Shown here one piece after another: positions 34,112-42,879 of a DNA stretch of 64,000 nt. The position numbers were made by a program, and so were the translations under genes. The DNA lies in NCBI RefSeq assembly GCF_024349785.1, contig NZ_AP018817.1:124001-188000 (forward strand), read 5' to 3'. The notes below the pieces were generated by a model. The model saw only the letters and a list, made by a program, of their open reading frames with translations. It did not search any database and was not told the origin of the DNA. Source of the DNA: Sphingomonas bisphenolicum. Lineage in GTDB: Bacteria > Pseudomonadota > Alphaproteobacteria > Sphingomonadales > Sphingomonadaceae. The first letter of the stretch is position 1. Each line of letters starts with the position of its first letter.

Positions 34112-34339
34112 ATGATCCAACCGCCCGAAATCCTCCGAGTCTCCAAATCCCGCGTGTCCTGCGACGGTAGCGGAGATATCCCTGCCGCGCTTGGCCACCC
34201 CCGCGTCTTCCTGGAGATCGACGAACATGGCTATGTCGATTGCGGCTATTGCGACCGGCGCTTCGTGCTGATCGGCGGCGCGGCCGACAATGGCGAGATC
34301 GTGACCAAGCCGGATATCGCATCGGGCGCCAGCCTCTAA
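34112..34339 (+). CDS. zinc-finger (CHCC/NDUFS6-like) small protein
   Basis: This 75-residue protein shows the zf-CHCC pattern: Cys17 (RVSCDG), His29 (LGHPRVFLEI), and Cys44-x2-Cys47 (DCGYCDRRF). This matches the bacterial relatives of the complex I accessory subunit NDUFS6, found alone next to many alphaproteobacterial genes. Its exact role in bacteria is not established. It starts at the first ATG after an intergenic gap and precedes tldD by 44 nt on the same strand. Confidence 0.8.
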   Translation: MIQPPEILRVSKSRVSCDGSGDIPAALGHPRVFLEIDEHGYVDCGYCDRRFVLIGGAADNGEIVTKPDIASGASL

Positions 34340-34383
34340 AATTTCCATTGGGCTTGGGGACCGCCGCCCCTATATCGGGCGGC

Positions 34384-35838
34384 ATGACCGATCTCGCTCC
34401 CCTGTTCACCCCCGGCTTCACTGACGCCCGCGGCCTGCTCTATCGTGCGGGTCTGCTCGATCCCGATGGCGCCCGGCGCCTGACCGCCGAGGCGTTGAAA
34501 GCCTGCGACGACGGCGAACTCTACCTGCAATATCGGGCAAGCGAGAGCTTCGGCTTCGACGACGGACGACTCAAGACCGCCGATTATTCGACCGACGCGG
34601 GCTTCGGCCTGCGCGGCGTATCGGGCGAAATGACCGGCTTCGCCCACGCCAATGACATCAGCGAAGCGGCGATCCGCAAGGCGGCGCAGACGCTGACCCT
34701 GCTCGATCCGGCCAGCAGCCCGCCCGCGCCGCCGCCCCAGCGCACCAATCGCCACCTCTATACCGACGCCAACCCGCTGGAGATCGTCCCCTTCGCCGAA
34801 AAGGTGAAGCTGTGCGCCGAGATCGATGCCGCCGCCCGCGCCCGCGACCCGCGTGTGGCGCAGGTGTCGGTCAGCCTGGCCGGCAGCTGGTCGGTGGTCG
34901 AGATCATCCGTGCCGACGGCTTCACCGCGACCGACATCCGTCCGCTCGTCCGCCTCAACGTCTCCATCATCCTGGAAGAAAATGGCCGCCGCGAAACCGG
35001 CGTGTTCGGGATTGGCGGGCGCTATCTGTATGACGAAGTGATGGACCGCGCCGTCTGGAACCGCGCCATCGACGAAGCGCTGGCCCAGGCGCAGGTCAAT
35101 ATGCGATCGATCGCGGCGCCTGCGGGCGAAATGACCGTGTTGCTCGGCCCCGGCTGGCCAGGCGTGCTGGTGCATGAGGCGATCGGCCATGGCCTGGAAG
35201 GCGACTTCAACCGCAAGGGCACCAGTGCCTTTTCCGGCCGGGTGGGCCAGCGGGTCGCTGCGCCCGGCGTCACGGTGGTCGATGACGGCAGCATTCTCAA
35301 TCGCCGCGGCTCGCTCTCGATCGATGACGAAGGCACGCCGACGCAGGAAAATATCCTCATCGAAGACGGCATCCTCAAGGGCTATATGCAGGACCGGCTC
35401 AACGCCCGGCTGATGGGCGTCGCGCCCACCGGCAACGGCCGTCGCGAAAGCTACGCCCATGCCCCCATGCCGCGCATGACCAACACCTTCATCAAGGGCG
35501 GGCAGGACGATCCGGCCGAATTGCTCAGCCGCATGAAGTCCGGCATCTTCGCCAAGAGCTTCGGCGGCGGGCAGGTGGACATCGTATCGGGCAAATTCGT
35601 CTTCTCCTGCACCGAAGCCTATAAGGTGGAGAATGGCAAGCTGACCGATCCGATCAAGGGCGCGACCCTGATCGGCGACGGCCCGACCGCGCTGACCAAG
35701 GTGGCCGGCATCGGCAACGACTGGGCCTTGGACGAAGGCATCGGCATGTGCGGCAAGGGCGGGCAAAGCGTGCCCGCGGGCGTGGGCCAGCCGACCTTGC
35801 TGATGGAAGGCCTGACGGTCGGCGGCACGGCGACGTAA
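34384..35838 (+). CDS. tldD: metalloprotease TldD
   Basis: This is a 484-residue subunit of the TldD/TldE (PmbA) zinc protease, which degrades unstructured peptides in the cytoplasm. The HExxxH zinc motif is HEAIGHGLEGDF at residues 264-275, and the C-terminal GMCGKGGQSVPAGVGQP is typical. The length fits the family. The ATG at 34384 begins the alignable region; the open frame from 34240 overlaps the zinc-finger gene and is rejected. No tldE is present in the window. Confidence 0.93.
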   Translation: MTDLAPLFTPGFTDARGLLYRAGLLDPDGARRLTAEALKACDDGELYLQYRASESFGFDDGRLKTADYSTDAGFGLRGVSGEMTGFAHANDISEAAIRKAAQTLTLLDPASSPPAPPPQRTNRHLYTDANPLEIVPFAEKVKLCAEIDAAARARDPRVAQVSVSLAGSWSVVEIIRADGFTATDIRPLVRLNVSIILEENGRRETGVFGIGGRYLYDEVMDRAVWNRAIDEALAQAQVNMRSIAAPAGEMTVLLGPGWPGVLVHEAIGHGLEGDFNRKGTSAFSGRVGQRVAAPGVTVVDDGSILNRRGSLSIDDEGTPTQENILIEDGILKGYMQDRLNARLMGVAPTGNGRRESYAHAPMPRMTNTFIKGGQDDPAELLSRMKSGIFAKSFGGGQVDIVSGKFVFSCTEAYKVENGKLTDPIKGATLIGDGPTALTKVAGIGNDWALDEGIGMCGKGGQSVPAGVGQPTLLMEGLTVGGTAT

Positions 35839-35930
35839 CAAGCCAGGGTCTCCGTACGGCAGCGCGGCGACCGGAGCCTTTTCATATATGAGTGGCGGGA
35901 ACCGAAGCGGCCGTCCGTCATTGGACTTGG

Positions 35931-36506
35931 ATGAACATGCTGACCGACAGCCATGATGCAGTGACCGCAGATTGGGCCGCGGCGCTGCTGGATTTCTGGT
36001 TCAATCAGGTAGGCGAAGCCGGCTGGTGGAGCCACGACCCGTCGCTCGACCGGCAATGCGCCCGGCAATATCGTCAAACATGGCAAGACAGGCGGGCCCT
36101 GCCGCCCGAAACCTTTCTCGACCGGGCCGATGATGCGTTGGCGGCGGTCCTGCTGTTCGACCAGATGCCACGCAATATGTTCCGCGGAACGGCGCAGGCC
36201 TTCGCCACCGATGCGCTGGCCCGGGATGTGGCGCGCGGCGCCATCGCGCACGGCTATGATATCCAGATCGGCGGGGCAGGCCGGCTGTTCTTCTACATGC
36301 CCTTCCAGCATAGCGAGGCGATCGAGGATCAGGATTTGTCGCTAACCCTGTTCGAAGGCACAGGCGACGAACGGTCGCTCGATTTTGCGCGTCAGCACCA
36401 TGCAACCATTGCCCGGTTTGGCCGTTTCCCGCATCGCAACGCCGCTCTGGGCCGCGAAACGCTGCCGGAAGAGGCAGACGCGGCGGCCAAGGGTGCTGGC
36501 TGGTAA
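35931..36506 (+). CDS. DUF924 family protein
   Basis: This 191-residue helical protein has the DUF924 signatures LLFDQMPRNMFRGTAQAFA, RLFFYMPFQHSE and HHATIARFGRFPHRNAALGR. The fold is TPR-like; no biochemical role is established to my knowledge. The start is uncertain: ATGs at 35931 and 35937 and a GTG at 35892 are possible, and none has a strong ribosome binding site. It lies 92 nt after tldD and may be co-transcribed. Confidence 0.8.
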   Translation: MNMLTDSHDAVTADWAAALLDFWFNQVGEAGWWSHDPSLDRQCARQYRQTWQDRRALPPETFLDRADDALAAVLLFDQMPRNMFRGTAQAFATDALARDVARGAIAHGYDIQIGGAGRLFFYMPFQHSEAIEDQDLSLTLFEGTGDERSLDFARQHHATIARFGRFPHRNAALGRETLPEEADAAAKGAGW

Positions 36507-36611
36507 AAAATCTGCCCATTTTTTAGGCAGAGAATGGCTGCTGCTCATTTTTTCGGCGCTGCACCATAGGCGGCCGCGATCCAAGCCCGCATTAACGCGT
36601 CATTAGCGTTT

Positions 36612-36627
36612 TGGCACGCCTCTTGCT
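36612..36627 (+). promoter_or_regulatory. sigma-54 (-24/-12) promoter of glnK-amtB
   Basis: TGGCACGCCTCTTGCT matches the sigma-54 consensus TGGCACG-N4-TTGCW at every defined base. GG (36613-36614) and GC (36625-36626) are spaced as required. The expected start of transcription is about 24 bp before the glnK ATG. Its sigma factor gene (rpoN) is at 28161-29684. A clear NtrC dyad upstream was not recognised. Confidence 0.9.
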
Positions 36628-36662
36628 GAGTATGCCCTCGCACACCAGTAACAGGGGGCGAC

Positions 36663-37001
36663 ATGAAACTTGTCATGGCTATCATCAAGCCGTTCAAGCT
36701 TGACGATGTCCGCGAGGCACTCTCCTCGCTCGGCATCGCAGGAATGACGGTCAGCGAAGTGAAGGGCTTCGGCCGCCAGAAGGGGCAGACCGAAATCTAC
36801 CGCGGCGCCGAATATTCGACGAATATGGTCCCGAAGATCAAGATCGAGGTGGTCTGCGACGACGACCTTGCGCCGCGCGTGGTCGAAGCGACCCAGGCGG
36901 CCGCCAATTCGGGCGCCATCGGCGATGGCAAGATCTTCGTCCTCGATGTCGGTCAGGCCGTGCGCATCCGCACCGGCGAAACCGGCGAAACCGCGCTGTA
37001 A
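36663..37001 (+). CDS. glnK: PII nitrogen regulatory protein
   Basis: This 112-residue PII trimer subunit has the complete T-loop GRQKGQTEIYRGAEYSTN, including Tyr46 and the uridylylation site Tyr51. It also has the B-loop TGETGETAL region and GDGKIFVLDVGQAVRIRTG. PII proteins sense 2-oxoglutarate and ADP/ATP. When next to amtB (GlnK type) they bind and close the ammonium channel when nitrogen is plentiful. It is driven by the sigma-54 promoter just upstream and shares a transcript with amtB (13-nt gap). Confidence 0.95.
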   Translation: MKLVMAIIKPFKLDDVREALSSLGIAGMTVSEVKGFGRQKGQTEIYRGAEYSTNMVPKIKIEVVCDDDLAPRVVEATQAAANSGAIGDGKIFVLDVGQAVRIRTGETGETAL

Positions 37002-37014
37002 GAAGGGGGAAATA

Positions 37015-38361
37015 ATGACCTTTTCCAAGAAACTTTGCGGGATAGCGGGGGCAACCGGCCTGTCGCTGTTCGCCGCGCTGCCTGCCTGGGCGCAGGACGC
37101 GGCGGCGCCCGCCGCCACGGTCGACAAGGGCGACGTCGCCTGGATGATGACCTCCACCGTTCTGGTCCTGGCCATGATCCTGCCCGGCCTCGCCCTCTTC
37201 TACGGCGGCCTGGTGCGCAGCAAGAACATGCTGTCGGTAATGACGCAAATCGGCGCGGCCGCGTGCCTCGCGATGCTGATCTGGGTGATCTACGGCTATT
37301 CGATGGCCTTCGGCCCCGACTACACCAGCGGCCTTTCCAACTTCATCTCGACCTTCGACAAGGCGTTCCTGAAGGGCGTCACGCCCGCTTCCCAGGCCGC
37401 GACCTTCACCGCAGGCGTCGAAATCCCCGAATATGTCTTCATCTGCTTCCAGATGACCTTCGCCGCGATCACCGTGGCGCTGGTGCTGGGTTCGGTGGTC
37501 GAACGCATCAAATTCTCGGCCGTGATGGTGTTCGCGGCCGTCTGGCTGACGATCGTCTATTTCCCGATCGCACACATGGTCTGGGCGGCTTCGGGCTACT
37601 TCTTCAAGGCCGGCGCCCTCGACTTTGCGGGCGGCACCGTGGTCCATATCAATGCGGGCGTCTCCGCGCTGGTGGCCTGCATCATCCTGGGCAAGCGCAT
37701 CGGCTTCCCCAAGGAGCCGATGGCCCCGCACTCGCTGGTCCTGACCGGCGTCGGCACCGGCCTGCTGTGGGTCGGCTGGTTCGGCTTCAACGCCGGTTCG
37801 GCGCTGGAAGCCAATGGCTCGGCGGCTCTGGCCATGATCAACACCTTCGTCGCCACCGCTTCCGCCGGCCTGTTCTGGATGCTTGCCGAAAAGCTGAACG
37901 GTCATAAGGGTTCGGCTCTGGGCTTCTGCTCGGGCATCATCGCCGGCCTCGTCGCCGTCACCCCGGCCGCCGGCAACTCCGGCCCGTTCGGTGCGATCAT
38001 CCTGGGCGCGGTCGCCTCAATCGTCTGCTTCTATGCCGTCACCGTCCTCAAGCCCAAGCTTGGCTATGATGACTCGCTGGATGCCTTTGGCATTCACGGC
38101 ATCGGCGGCATGATCGGCGCCATCGGCACCGCCATCGTCTACTCGCCCGCCTTCGGTGGCCCCGGCGCGGAAGACTATGCAATCGGCGCCAAGCTGCTGG
38201 TTCAGGTCGAAGCGGTCGTCGTGACCATCATCTGGGCGAGCATCGGCACCGCCATCGCCATCTTCATCGCCAAGGCCGTCACTGGCCTGCGGGTCAGCCA
38301 GGAAGTCGAACTGGAAGGCCTGGACCTCGGCGAGCATGGCGAACGCGCCTACAATTATTGA
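37015..38361 (+). CDS. amtB: ammonium transporter
   Basis: This 448-residue inner-membrane ammonia channel has an N-terminal signal sequence (GLSLFAALPAWAQ) and 11 predicted helices. The twin pore histidines are His211 (GGTVVHINAG) and His361 (FGIHGIGGMIG). The family-wide FYGGLVRSKNMLSVMTQ is also present. It conducts NH3/NH4+ under nitrogen limitation and is gated by the GlnK encoded before it. The ATG at 37015 has AAGGGGGAA upstream. Terminators follow the gene. Confidence 0.95.
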   Translation: MTFSKKLCGIAGATGLSLFAALPAWAQDAAAPAATVDKGDVAWMMTSTVLVLAMILPGLALFYGGLVRSKNMLSVMTQIGAAACLAMLIWVIYGYSMAFGPDYTSGLSNFISTFDKAFLKGVTPASQAATFTAGVEIPEYVFICFQMTFAAITVALVLGSVVERIKFSAVMVFAAVWLTIVYFPIAHMVWAASGYFFKAGALDFAGGTVVHINAGVSALVACIILGKRIGFPKEPMAPHSLVLTGVGTGLLWVGWFGFNAGSALEANGSAALAMINTFVATASAGLFWMLAEKLNGHKGSALGFCSGIIAGLVAVTPAAGNSGPFGAIILGAVASIVCFYAVTVLKPKLGYDDSLDAFGIHGIGGMIGAIGTAIVYSPAFGGPGAEDYAIGAKLLVQVEAVVVTIIWASIGTAIAIFIAKAVTGLRVSQEVELEGLDLGEHGERAYNY

Positions 38362-38369
38362 GATTGGCA

Positions 38370-38400
38370 GGGCGGCCCGCCTGTCGGGCAAGGGCCGCCC
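38370..38400 (+). terminator. stem-loop directly after amtB
   Basis: GGGCGGCCC (38370-38378) pairs with GGGCCGCCC (38392-38400), starting 9 nt after the amtB stop. No T-run follows, so the stronger T-rich hairpins further on probably finish the job. Confidence 0.5.
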
Positions 38401-38432
38401 GCCTCACCTTGTTCCTCCTGCGAACATGCCTT

Positions 38433-38464
38433 GGGCCGGTGTGAAAGCACCGGCCCTTTTTTTT
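38433..38464 (+). terminator. rho-independent terminator, first copy
   Basis: GGGCCGGTG-TGAAAG-CACCGGCCC (38433-38456) is followed by eight T residues. It is a textbook terminator for glnK-amtB. Confidence 0.9.
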
Positions 38465-38470
38465 GGACGC

Positions 38471-38498
38471 GCCGGTGCGAAAGCATCGGCCCTTTTTT
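38471..38498 (+). terminator. rho-independent terminator, tandem second copy
   Basis: GCCGGTGC-GAAA-GCATCGGC (38471-38490) is followed by CCTTTTTT. It is nearly the same sequence as the terminator at 38433, so it arose by a short tandem duplication. It ends 2 bp before the crtB stop codon on the other strand. Confidence 0.8.
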
Positions 38499-38500
38499 CG

Positions 38501-39463
38501 TCAGGCCGGGCGGGTCCAGAGACTCGCAGGGCGCGGCACAGCGGCCGGCCAGCGACTTGCACGGCCGGCTACCTGCACCGCCGCGCGCGCCACCCAGCCC
38601 AGCTTCTCACGCTTGGGGGTGACAACGCGGTGGTCCCACGCCTGTTCGCCACGGCGCGCGACTGCGCGGGCGATGTCGCCGTAAATGCCGGCGGCCGCCA
38701 GCACCGCCCAGGCGGCGCGGGGCGGCAATGCACCGGTGCCGTGGCGGGCGCTGTCCTCATAGGCGGCGGCCATGTCGGCCAGTCGGCGGGACAGGATCGC
38801 CAGCCGGGGCCTGACCCAGGGCTTCATATGCTCGCCCGGCGGGATGTCCATTTCGGCAAGCCATAATTGCGGCAGGTAGCAGCGATCCGCCGCTTCATCC
38901 TCGCTGATGTCGCGGGCGATATTGGCCAGTTGAAAGGCAAGGCCCAGATCGCAGGCACGGTCGAGCGTCGCGCGGTCTTTTGGGTCCACGCCCATCAGCA
39001 CCGCCATCATGCAACCGACCGCGCCCGCGACATGATAGCAATAGCGCAGCATGTCGGCTTCGCTGCGCGGCCGCCAGTCGCGCGCGTCGAGCGCGAATCC
39101 CTCGATCAGGTCGTGGGCGTAGCGTTCGGGGATGGCGCATTCGCGCATGACCACGCCGAAGCCGTCGAACGCCGGGTCGCCGGTCGGTTCGCCGCGTAGC
39201 GCCTTGTCCGTCAGCACGCGCATCATCGACAGACGGGCCTGCGCATCCGAAACGCTGGTCATCGCGCCGCCATGATCCTGGCCATCGGCGATATCGTCGC
39301 ACTTGCGGCACCAGGCGTAGAGCAACCAGGCCCGCTCACGGGTTTTCCGGTCGAACAGCTTCGATGCCATGGCGAAGGATTTGGAGCCGCGCGCGATGCT
39401 GTCGCGGGCGTGGGCGACGAGGGCGGGGCGGTCGGGGATTGAAGAGGACATGCGGCGAGACAT
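38501..39463 (-). CDS. crtB: phytoene synthase
   Basis: This 320-residue trans-isoprenyl diphosphate synthase joins two geranylgeranyl diphosphates into phytoene. The two Asp-rich Mg2+ motifs are CDDIADGQD (residues 55-63) and ANIARDISEDEAADRCYLP. The opening ARGSKSFAMASKLF is typical for CrtB. Start choice lies between ATGs at 39463 and 39451; the former has AAGGCAGGG upstream. It is the last of the carotenoid genes in this direction, separated from crtI by a LOG gene and a REP-like repeat. Confidence 0.92.
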   Translation of the reverse strand: MSRRMSSSIPDRPALVAHARDSIARGSKSFAMASKLFDRKTRERAWLLYAWCRKCDDIADGQDHGGAMTSVSDAQARLSMMRVLTDKALRGEPTGDPAFDGFGVVMRECAIPERYAHDLIEGFALDARDWRPRSEADMLRYCYHVAGAVGCMMAVLMGVDPKDRATLDRACDLGLAFQLANIARDISEDEAADRCYLPQLWLAEMDIPPGEHMKPWVRPRLAILSRRLADMAAAYEDSARHGTGALPPRAAWAVLAAAGIYGDIARAVARRGEQAWDHRVVTPKREKLGWVARAAVQVAGRASRWPAAVPRPASLWTRPA

Positions 39464-39495
39464 GCCCTGCCTTGCAAGGAAAGTCACCCAACGAC

Positions 39496-39567
39496 CGTTC
39501 GTTTCGAGCCTAGTCGAGAAGCACAGGGAACGCGCCAACCGCTTCTCGACTTCGCTCGACGCGAACG
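39496..39567. repeat. REP-like inverted repeat (TCGAGC-GTCGAGAAGC type)
   Basis: The 27-nt arms 39496-39522 and 39541-39567 are inverted copies with four to five mismatches (CGTTCG-NN-TCGAGC-NNN-GTCGAGAAGC). This palindrome type is common between sphingomonad genes. It separates the LOG gene stop (39585) from the crtB start. Confidence 0.65.
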
Positions 39568-39584
39568 GATGCGTTTTTATACCG

Positions 39585-40166
39585 TCAGAGCCTGTCTGCC
39601 TTCATCGCGAAGATCGTCTCGTGAGGCTGATAGGCGGCCATGGCGTCGACCAGCGCCTCGATGCCGTCGGCATGGATCATGATTCCCGCATGTTGGGCGC
39701 GGATGAAGCCGGCCTCCACCATCTGCCGGTTGAAGCCGATCAACTGATCGTAGAAGCCCGCGACATTGAGCAGGCCGACCGGCTTGCTGTGATAGCCCAG
39801 TTGCGCCCAGCTGATCGCTTCCCACAATTCGTCCATCGTGCCGACGCCGCCCGGCAGGGTGACGAAGCCGTCCGACAGGTCCGTGAAGAGCTGCTTGCGC
39901 TGGTGCATGGTCTGGACGACATGCAATTCCGTGCAGCCGCGATGCGCGACCTCCGCGCCGACCAGGGCTTCGGGGATCACGCCGATCACCTCGCCGCCCG
40001 CTTCCAGCGCCGCATCCGCCACCGCGCCCATCAGGCCGAGCCGCCCGCCGCCATAGACGACGCCGATGCCGCGCTCCGCCAGCGTCCGCCCGACATGGCG
40101 CGCCGCGTCGATATAGGTGAGGTCGGCGGGGGTCGCCGATCCGCAATATACAGCCAGTCTTTTCAT
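39585..40166 (-). CDS. LOG family (Rossman-fold nucleotide-binding) protein
   Basis: This 193-residue protein has the LOG/lysine decarboxylase-like signatures VYGGGRLGLMGAVADAAL and the active-site LPGGVGTMDELWE. The family hydrolyses nucleotide 5'-monophosphates to base and ribose phosphate and is best known for releasing active cytokinins in plants. Bacterial members may act in purine salvage. I chose the ATG at 40166 (MKRLAVYCGS), the typical family start; one at 40187 is possible. It lies between crtI and crtB on the same strand but has no known link to carotenoids. Confidence 0.87.
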   Translation of the reverse strand: MKRLAVYCGSATPADLTYIDAARHVGRTLAERGIGVVYGGGRLGLMGAVADAALEAGGEVIGVIPEALVGAEVAHRGCTELHVVQTMHQRKQLFTDLSDGFVTLPGGVGTMDELWEAISWAQLGYHSKPVGLLNVAGFYDQLIGFNRQMVEAGFIRAQHAGIMIHADGIEALVDAMAAYQPHETIFAMKADRL

Positions 40167-40193
40167 TATGTCCGTCCGCGGGGTCATGCCCCT

Positions 40194-41678
40194 CTATCGT
40201 AAATCGTCCAGCATCAGCGCCGCGGTCGCCTTGGCGCTGCCCACCACGCCGGGAATGCCCGCGCCGGGATGGGTGCCGGCCCCTACCAGATAGAGGTTGG
40301 GAATGACATCGTCGCGATTATGTGCGCGGAACCAGGCGCTCTGGGTCAGCAGCGGCTCCAGGCTGAAAGCGCTGCCCATGTGGGCGTTGAGGTCGCGGCC
40401 GAAATCGCTGGGCGCATAATGGAAGCGCGTGACGATGCGCGAGCGGATGTCGGGGATCAGGCGATGCTGGATTTCATCCAATATGCGTTCGGCATAGGCA
40501 TGGCCGAACTGGTCCCAGTCGATCGGCAGCTTGCCCATATGCGGCACCGGGGCCAGCGCATAGAAGGTCGAATGGCCGTCCGGCGCCATCGACGGGTCTG
40601 TGACCGTCGGATGGTGCAGGTAGAGCGAGAAATCCTGAGGCAGCACGCCATGATCGTAAATGTCGGTGAGCAGCCCTTCATAGCGCGGCCCGAACAGGAT
40701 CATATGATGCGGGATGCCGGGCCAGCTACCCTTGATACCGAAATGCAGGACGAACAGGCTGGGCGACCAGCGTTTCTGGCCGAGCTTGTCAGCCTGTTTG
40801 ATCCCACGCGGATGATGGCCGAGCAGATCGCGATAGCTGTGCATCAGGTCAGCATTGGTTGCAATCGCGTCCGCCTCCCCGCGCCAGCCCGAGGCGGTGT
40901 GGACCGCCGTCGCCTTGTCGCCATAGGTTTCGATCCGGGTGACCGCATCGCCCAGCCGCAGCGTGCCGCCCAGCCGTTCGAAATGGGTCGCCATGCCATG
41001 GACCAGCCTGTTCGTGCCGCCCTTCGCGAACCAGACGCCACCATCCTTTTCCAGCTTGTGGATGAGGGCGTAGATGGCGCTGGTCTTCATCGGATTGCCG
41101 CCGACCAGCAAGGTGTGGAAGGAGAACGCCTCGCGCAGCTTCTCATTCTTCACATGGCTGGCGACGACCGAGTAGACCGAGCGCCACGCCTGATATTTGG
41201 CGAGGCTGGGCGCCGCCTTGATCATCGAGGCGAAGTCGAGGAAGGCGACCGAACCGAGCTTGCGATAGCCCTCCTCATACACGCCCGCAGCATAGTCGCA
41301 GAAGCGTTCGTAGCCCGCGACGTCACCCGGATCGAGCTTGGCGATTTCGGCGCGGAGCGCGGCTTCGTCATTGCTGTAATCGAAATTGGTGCCGTCGCGC
41401 CAGTTGAGACGGTAGAAGGGCGACACCGGCATCAGGGTGACGTCCTGCGCCATGTCATGACCCGACAGCCGCCACAGTTCGGCCAGGCAATCAGGGTCGG
41501 TGATGACGGTCGGTCCGGCGTCGAAGGTGAAGCCGTCCTTTTCCCACATATAGGCGCGCCCGCCGGGGCGATCGCGGCCTTCGACCAGGGTGGTGTCGAT
41601 GCCGGCCGATTGCAGGCGGATGGCCAGCGTCAGGCCGCCAAAGCCTGCGCCGATGACGATCGCGGTCCTGTTGGTCAT
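40194..41678 (-). CDS. crtI: phytoene desaturase
   Basis: This 494-residue FAD enzyme has the N-terminal dinucleotide motif VIGAGFGGLTLAIRLQSAG and the CrtI C-terminal signature YLVGAGTHPGAGIPGVVGSA. It converts phytoene to lycopene at the membrane in successive desaturations. Its ATG overlaps the crtY stop (ATGA at 41675-41678), so translation is coupled. A much longer frame upstream is only the antisense/overlap of crtY. The order crtY-crtI then crtB is typical of sphingomonads; crtZ is not present here. Confidence 0.95.
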   Translation of the reverse strand: MTNRTAIVIGAGFGGLTLAIRLQSAGIDTTLVEGRDRPGGRAYMWEKDGFTFDAGPTVITDPDCLAELWRLSGHDMAQDVTLMPVSPFYRLNWRDGTNFDYSNDEAALRAEIAKLDPGDVAGYERFCDYAAGVYEEGYRKLGSVAFLDFASMIKAAPSLAKYQAWRSVYSVVASHVKNEKLREAFSFHTLLVGGNPMKTSAIYALIHKLEKDGGVWFAKGGTNRLVHGMATHFERLGGTLRLGDAVTRIETYGDKATAVHTASGWRGEADAIATNADLMHSYRDLLGHHPRGIKQADKLGQKRWSPSLFVLHFGIKGSWPGIPHHMILFGPRYEGLLTDIYDHGVLPQDFSLYLHHPTVTDPSMAPDGHSTFYALAPVPHMGKLPIDWDQFGHAYAERILDEIQHRLIPDIRSRIVTRFHYAPSDFGRDLNAHMGSAFSLEPLLTQSAWFRAHNRDDVIPNLYLVGAGTHPGAGIPGVVGSAKATAALMLDDLR

Positions 41679-42826
41679 CAGGCGGGCGGGTTCCATAATG
41701 TTCGCATGGCGTCCCTTATGGGTACAGGGGGCCGTCCGCACAAGATGCGGATACGGTCCGCGATGGTCGAGCGACCGGCATAGAAGCGCTGGATCAGGTC
41801 CGGGCGCAGCCGATAGAAGCGGGCGAAGATGCGCCAGCGCTGATCGGGCATGGCGGCGCCGAACAGCATCCTGCCGAGCAGCCGGTAATAGCCGCCGCGC
41901 CGCCAGTGCGCCTTGGCATAAGCGCGGGTCGCGGCAGGCAGGCCGTCGAGCGGCTGATTTGCCAGCCAGAGCGCGAAGCGCACGGCATCGGGCAATGAAT
42001 AGCCGGTCATCGGCTGGAACAGGCCGGCGCGCACCCCGGCGCGGGCGACCGGGTCGTCCTTTGGCCAGTAGCGCTCGAAATCGCCGCCATGCACGACCGG
42101 CAGGACGCCCTGTTCGCGATGGACCACCTCGCCATGCCACCCCTTTGCCTGCGCATAGGCAGCGATGCGGGCGTCTAGCGCGGGTACGTCGAGGTCCGGC
42201 GTATCGCTATAATAGGTGTCCTCGATGAAGAGAGTGCGATCGTCCCAGGGAAGTAGATAGACGAAGCGATAACCGTCGATCTGGTCGACTGTCGCATCCA
42301 TGATGACCGGGCGGTTTATGCCATGGGGATCGTCGCAGCGGATGGCATGGCCGACGAATTTCTGCCAGCCGCAGCGCAGGGCCGACAAATCCCCCGCCCC
42401 GCGCGCGTCGATCACCGCCTGTGCCCGGATTGTCCGACCGTCGATCAGGTGGATGGCGCGGGGATCGACCGCATCCGCCGTCGCGCCGGTCAGCAGGCGA
42501 TCGCCCAATTGGCGTTCGAGAGCGACAGCCAGTTGGACAGTAGTCACGCTGTTATAAGGCGTCGCCAGATCGCGCCTGTGGCCGGGGAAATACACGGCAT
42601 GGCCCTGCGGCCAGCGATGGGCGACAAGCGGATCGATGAGCCAGCGATCGGCGGACGCGACATCGCCGTCGAAGAAGGACCAGAGATGATTGCCGCCAGG
42701 GCGCTCCCCCTGTTCGACCAGCAGCAGCCGTACCTCCGGCCGCAACGCGGCGAAGGCGAGCGCGATCAGCCCGCCGGCGAGGCCGCCGCCGATGATCGCC
42801 AGGTCGCAGTCCAGATCGCTCGTCAT
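41678..42826 (-). CDS. crtY: lycopene beta-cyclase
   Basis: This 382-residue flavoprotein of the bacterial CrtY type has the FAD motif LAIIGGGLAGGLIALAFA near the start. It also has NHLWSFFDGDVA, LFIEDTYYSDTPDLD and GLFQPMTGYSLPDAVRFA, as in CrtY. It cyclises both ends of lycopene to beta-carotene, the precursor of the yellow xanthophylls of sphingomonads. The ATG at 42826 has AGGGGCGCC upstream. It is first in the crtY-crtI operon and divergent from the dmeR gene. Confidence 0.92.
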   Translation of the reverse strand: MTSDLDCDLAIIGGGLAGGLIALAFAALRPEVRLLLVEQGERPGGNHLWSFFDGDVASADRWLIDPLVAHRWPQGHAVYFPGHRRDLATPYNSVTTVQLAVALERQLGDRLLTGATADAVDPRAIHLIDGRTIRAQAVIDARGAGDLSALRCGWQKFVGHAIRCDDPHGINRPVIMDATVDQIDGYRFVYLLPWDDRTLFIEDTYYSDTPDLDVPALDARIAAYAQAKGWHGEVVHREQGVLPVVHGGDFERYWPKDDPVARAGVRAGLFQPMTGYSLPDAVRFALWLANQPLDGLPAATRAYAKAHWRRGGYYRLLGRMLFGAAMPDQRWRIFARFYRLRPDLIQRFYAGRSTIADRIRILCGRPPVPIRDAMRTLWNPPA

Positions 42827-42879
42827 GGCGCCCCTGATAGGGGAGCGGCGCATCCCGATCCACTCTTGCTTTTCCGCAA

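Noticed and set aside
36555..36575. NtrC site TGCACC near glnK
   Set aside because: Only one half-site is recognisable and the second half (CGGCCG) does not match, so no dyad is claimed.
40269..41783. Long plus-strand frame of 504 codons over crtI
   Set aside because: It is the antisense shadow of crtI, with His/Asp/Arg/Ala-rich nonsense and no start signal. crtI has full FAD and C-terminal motifs.
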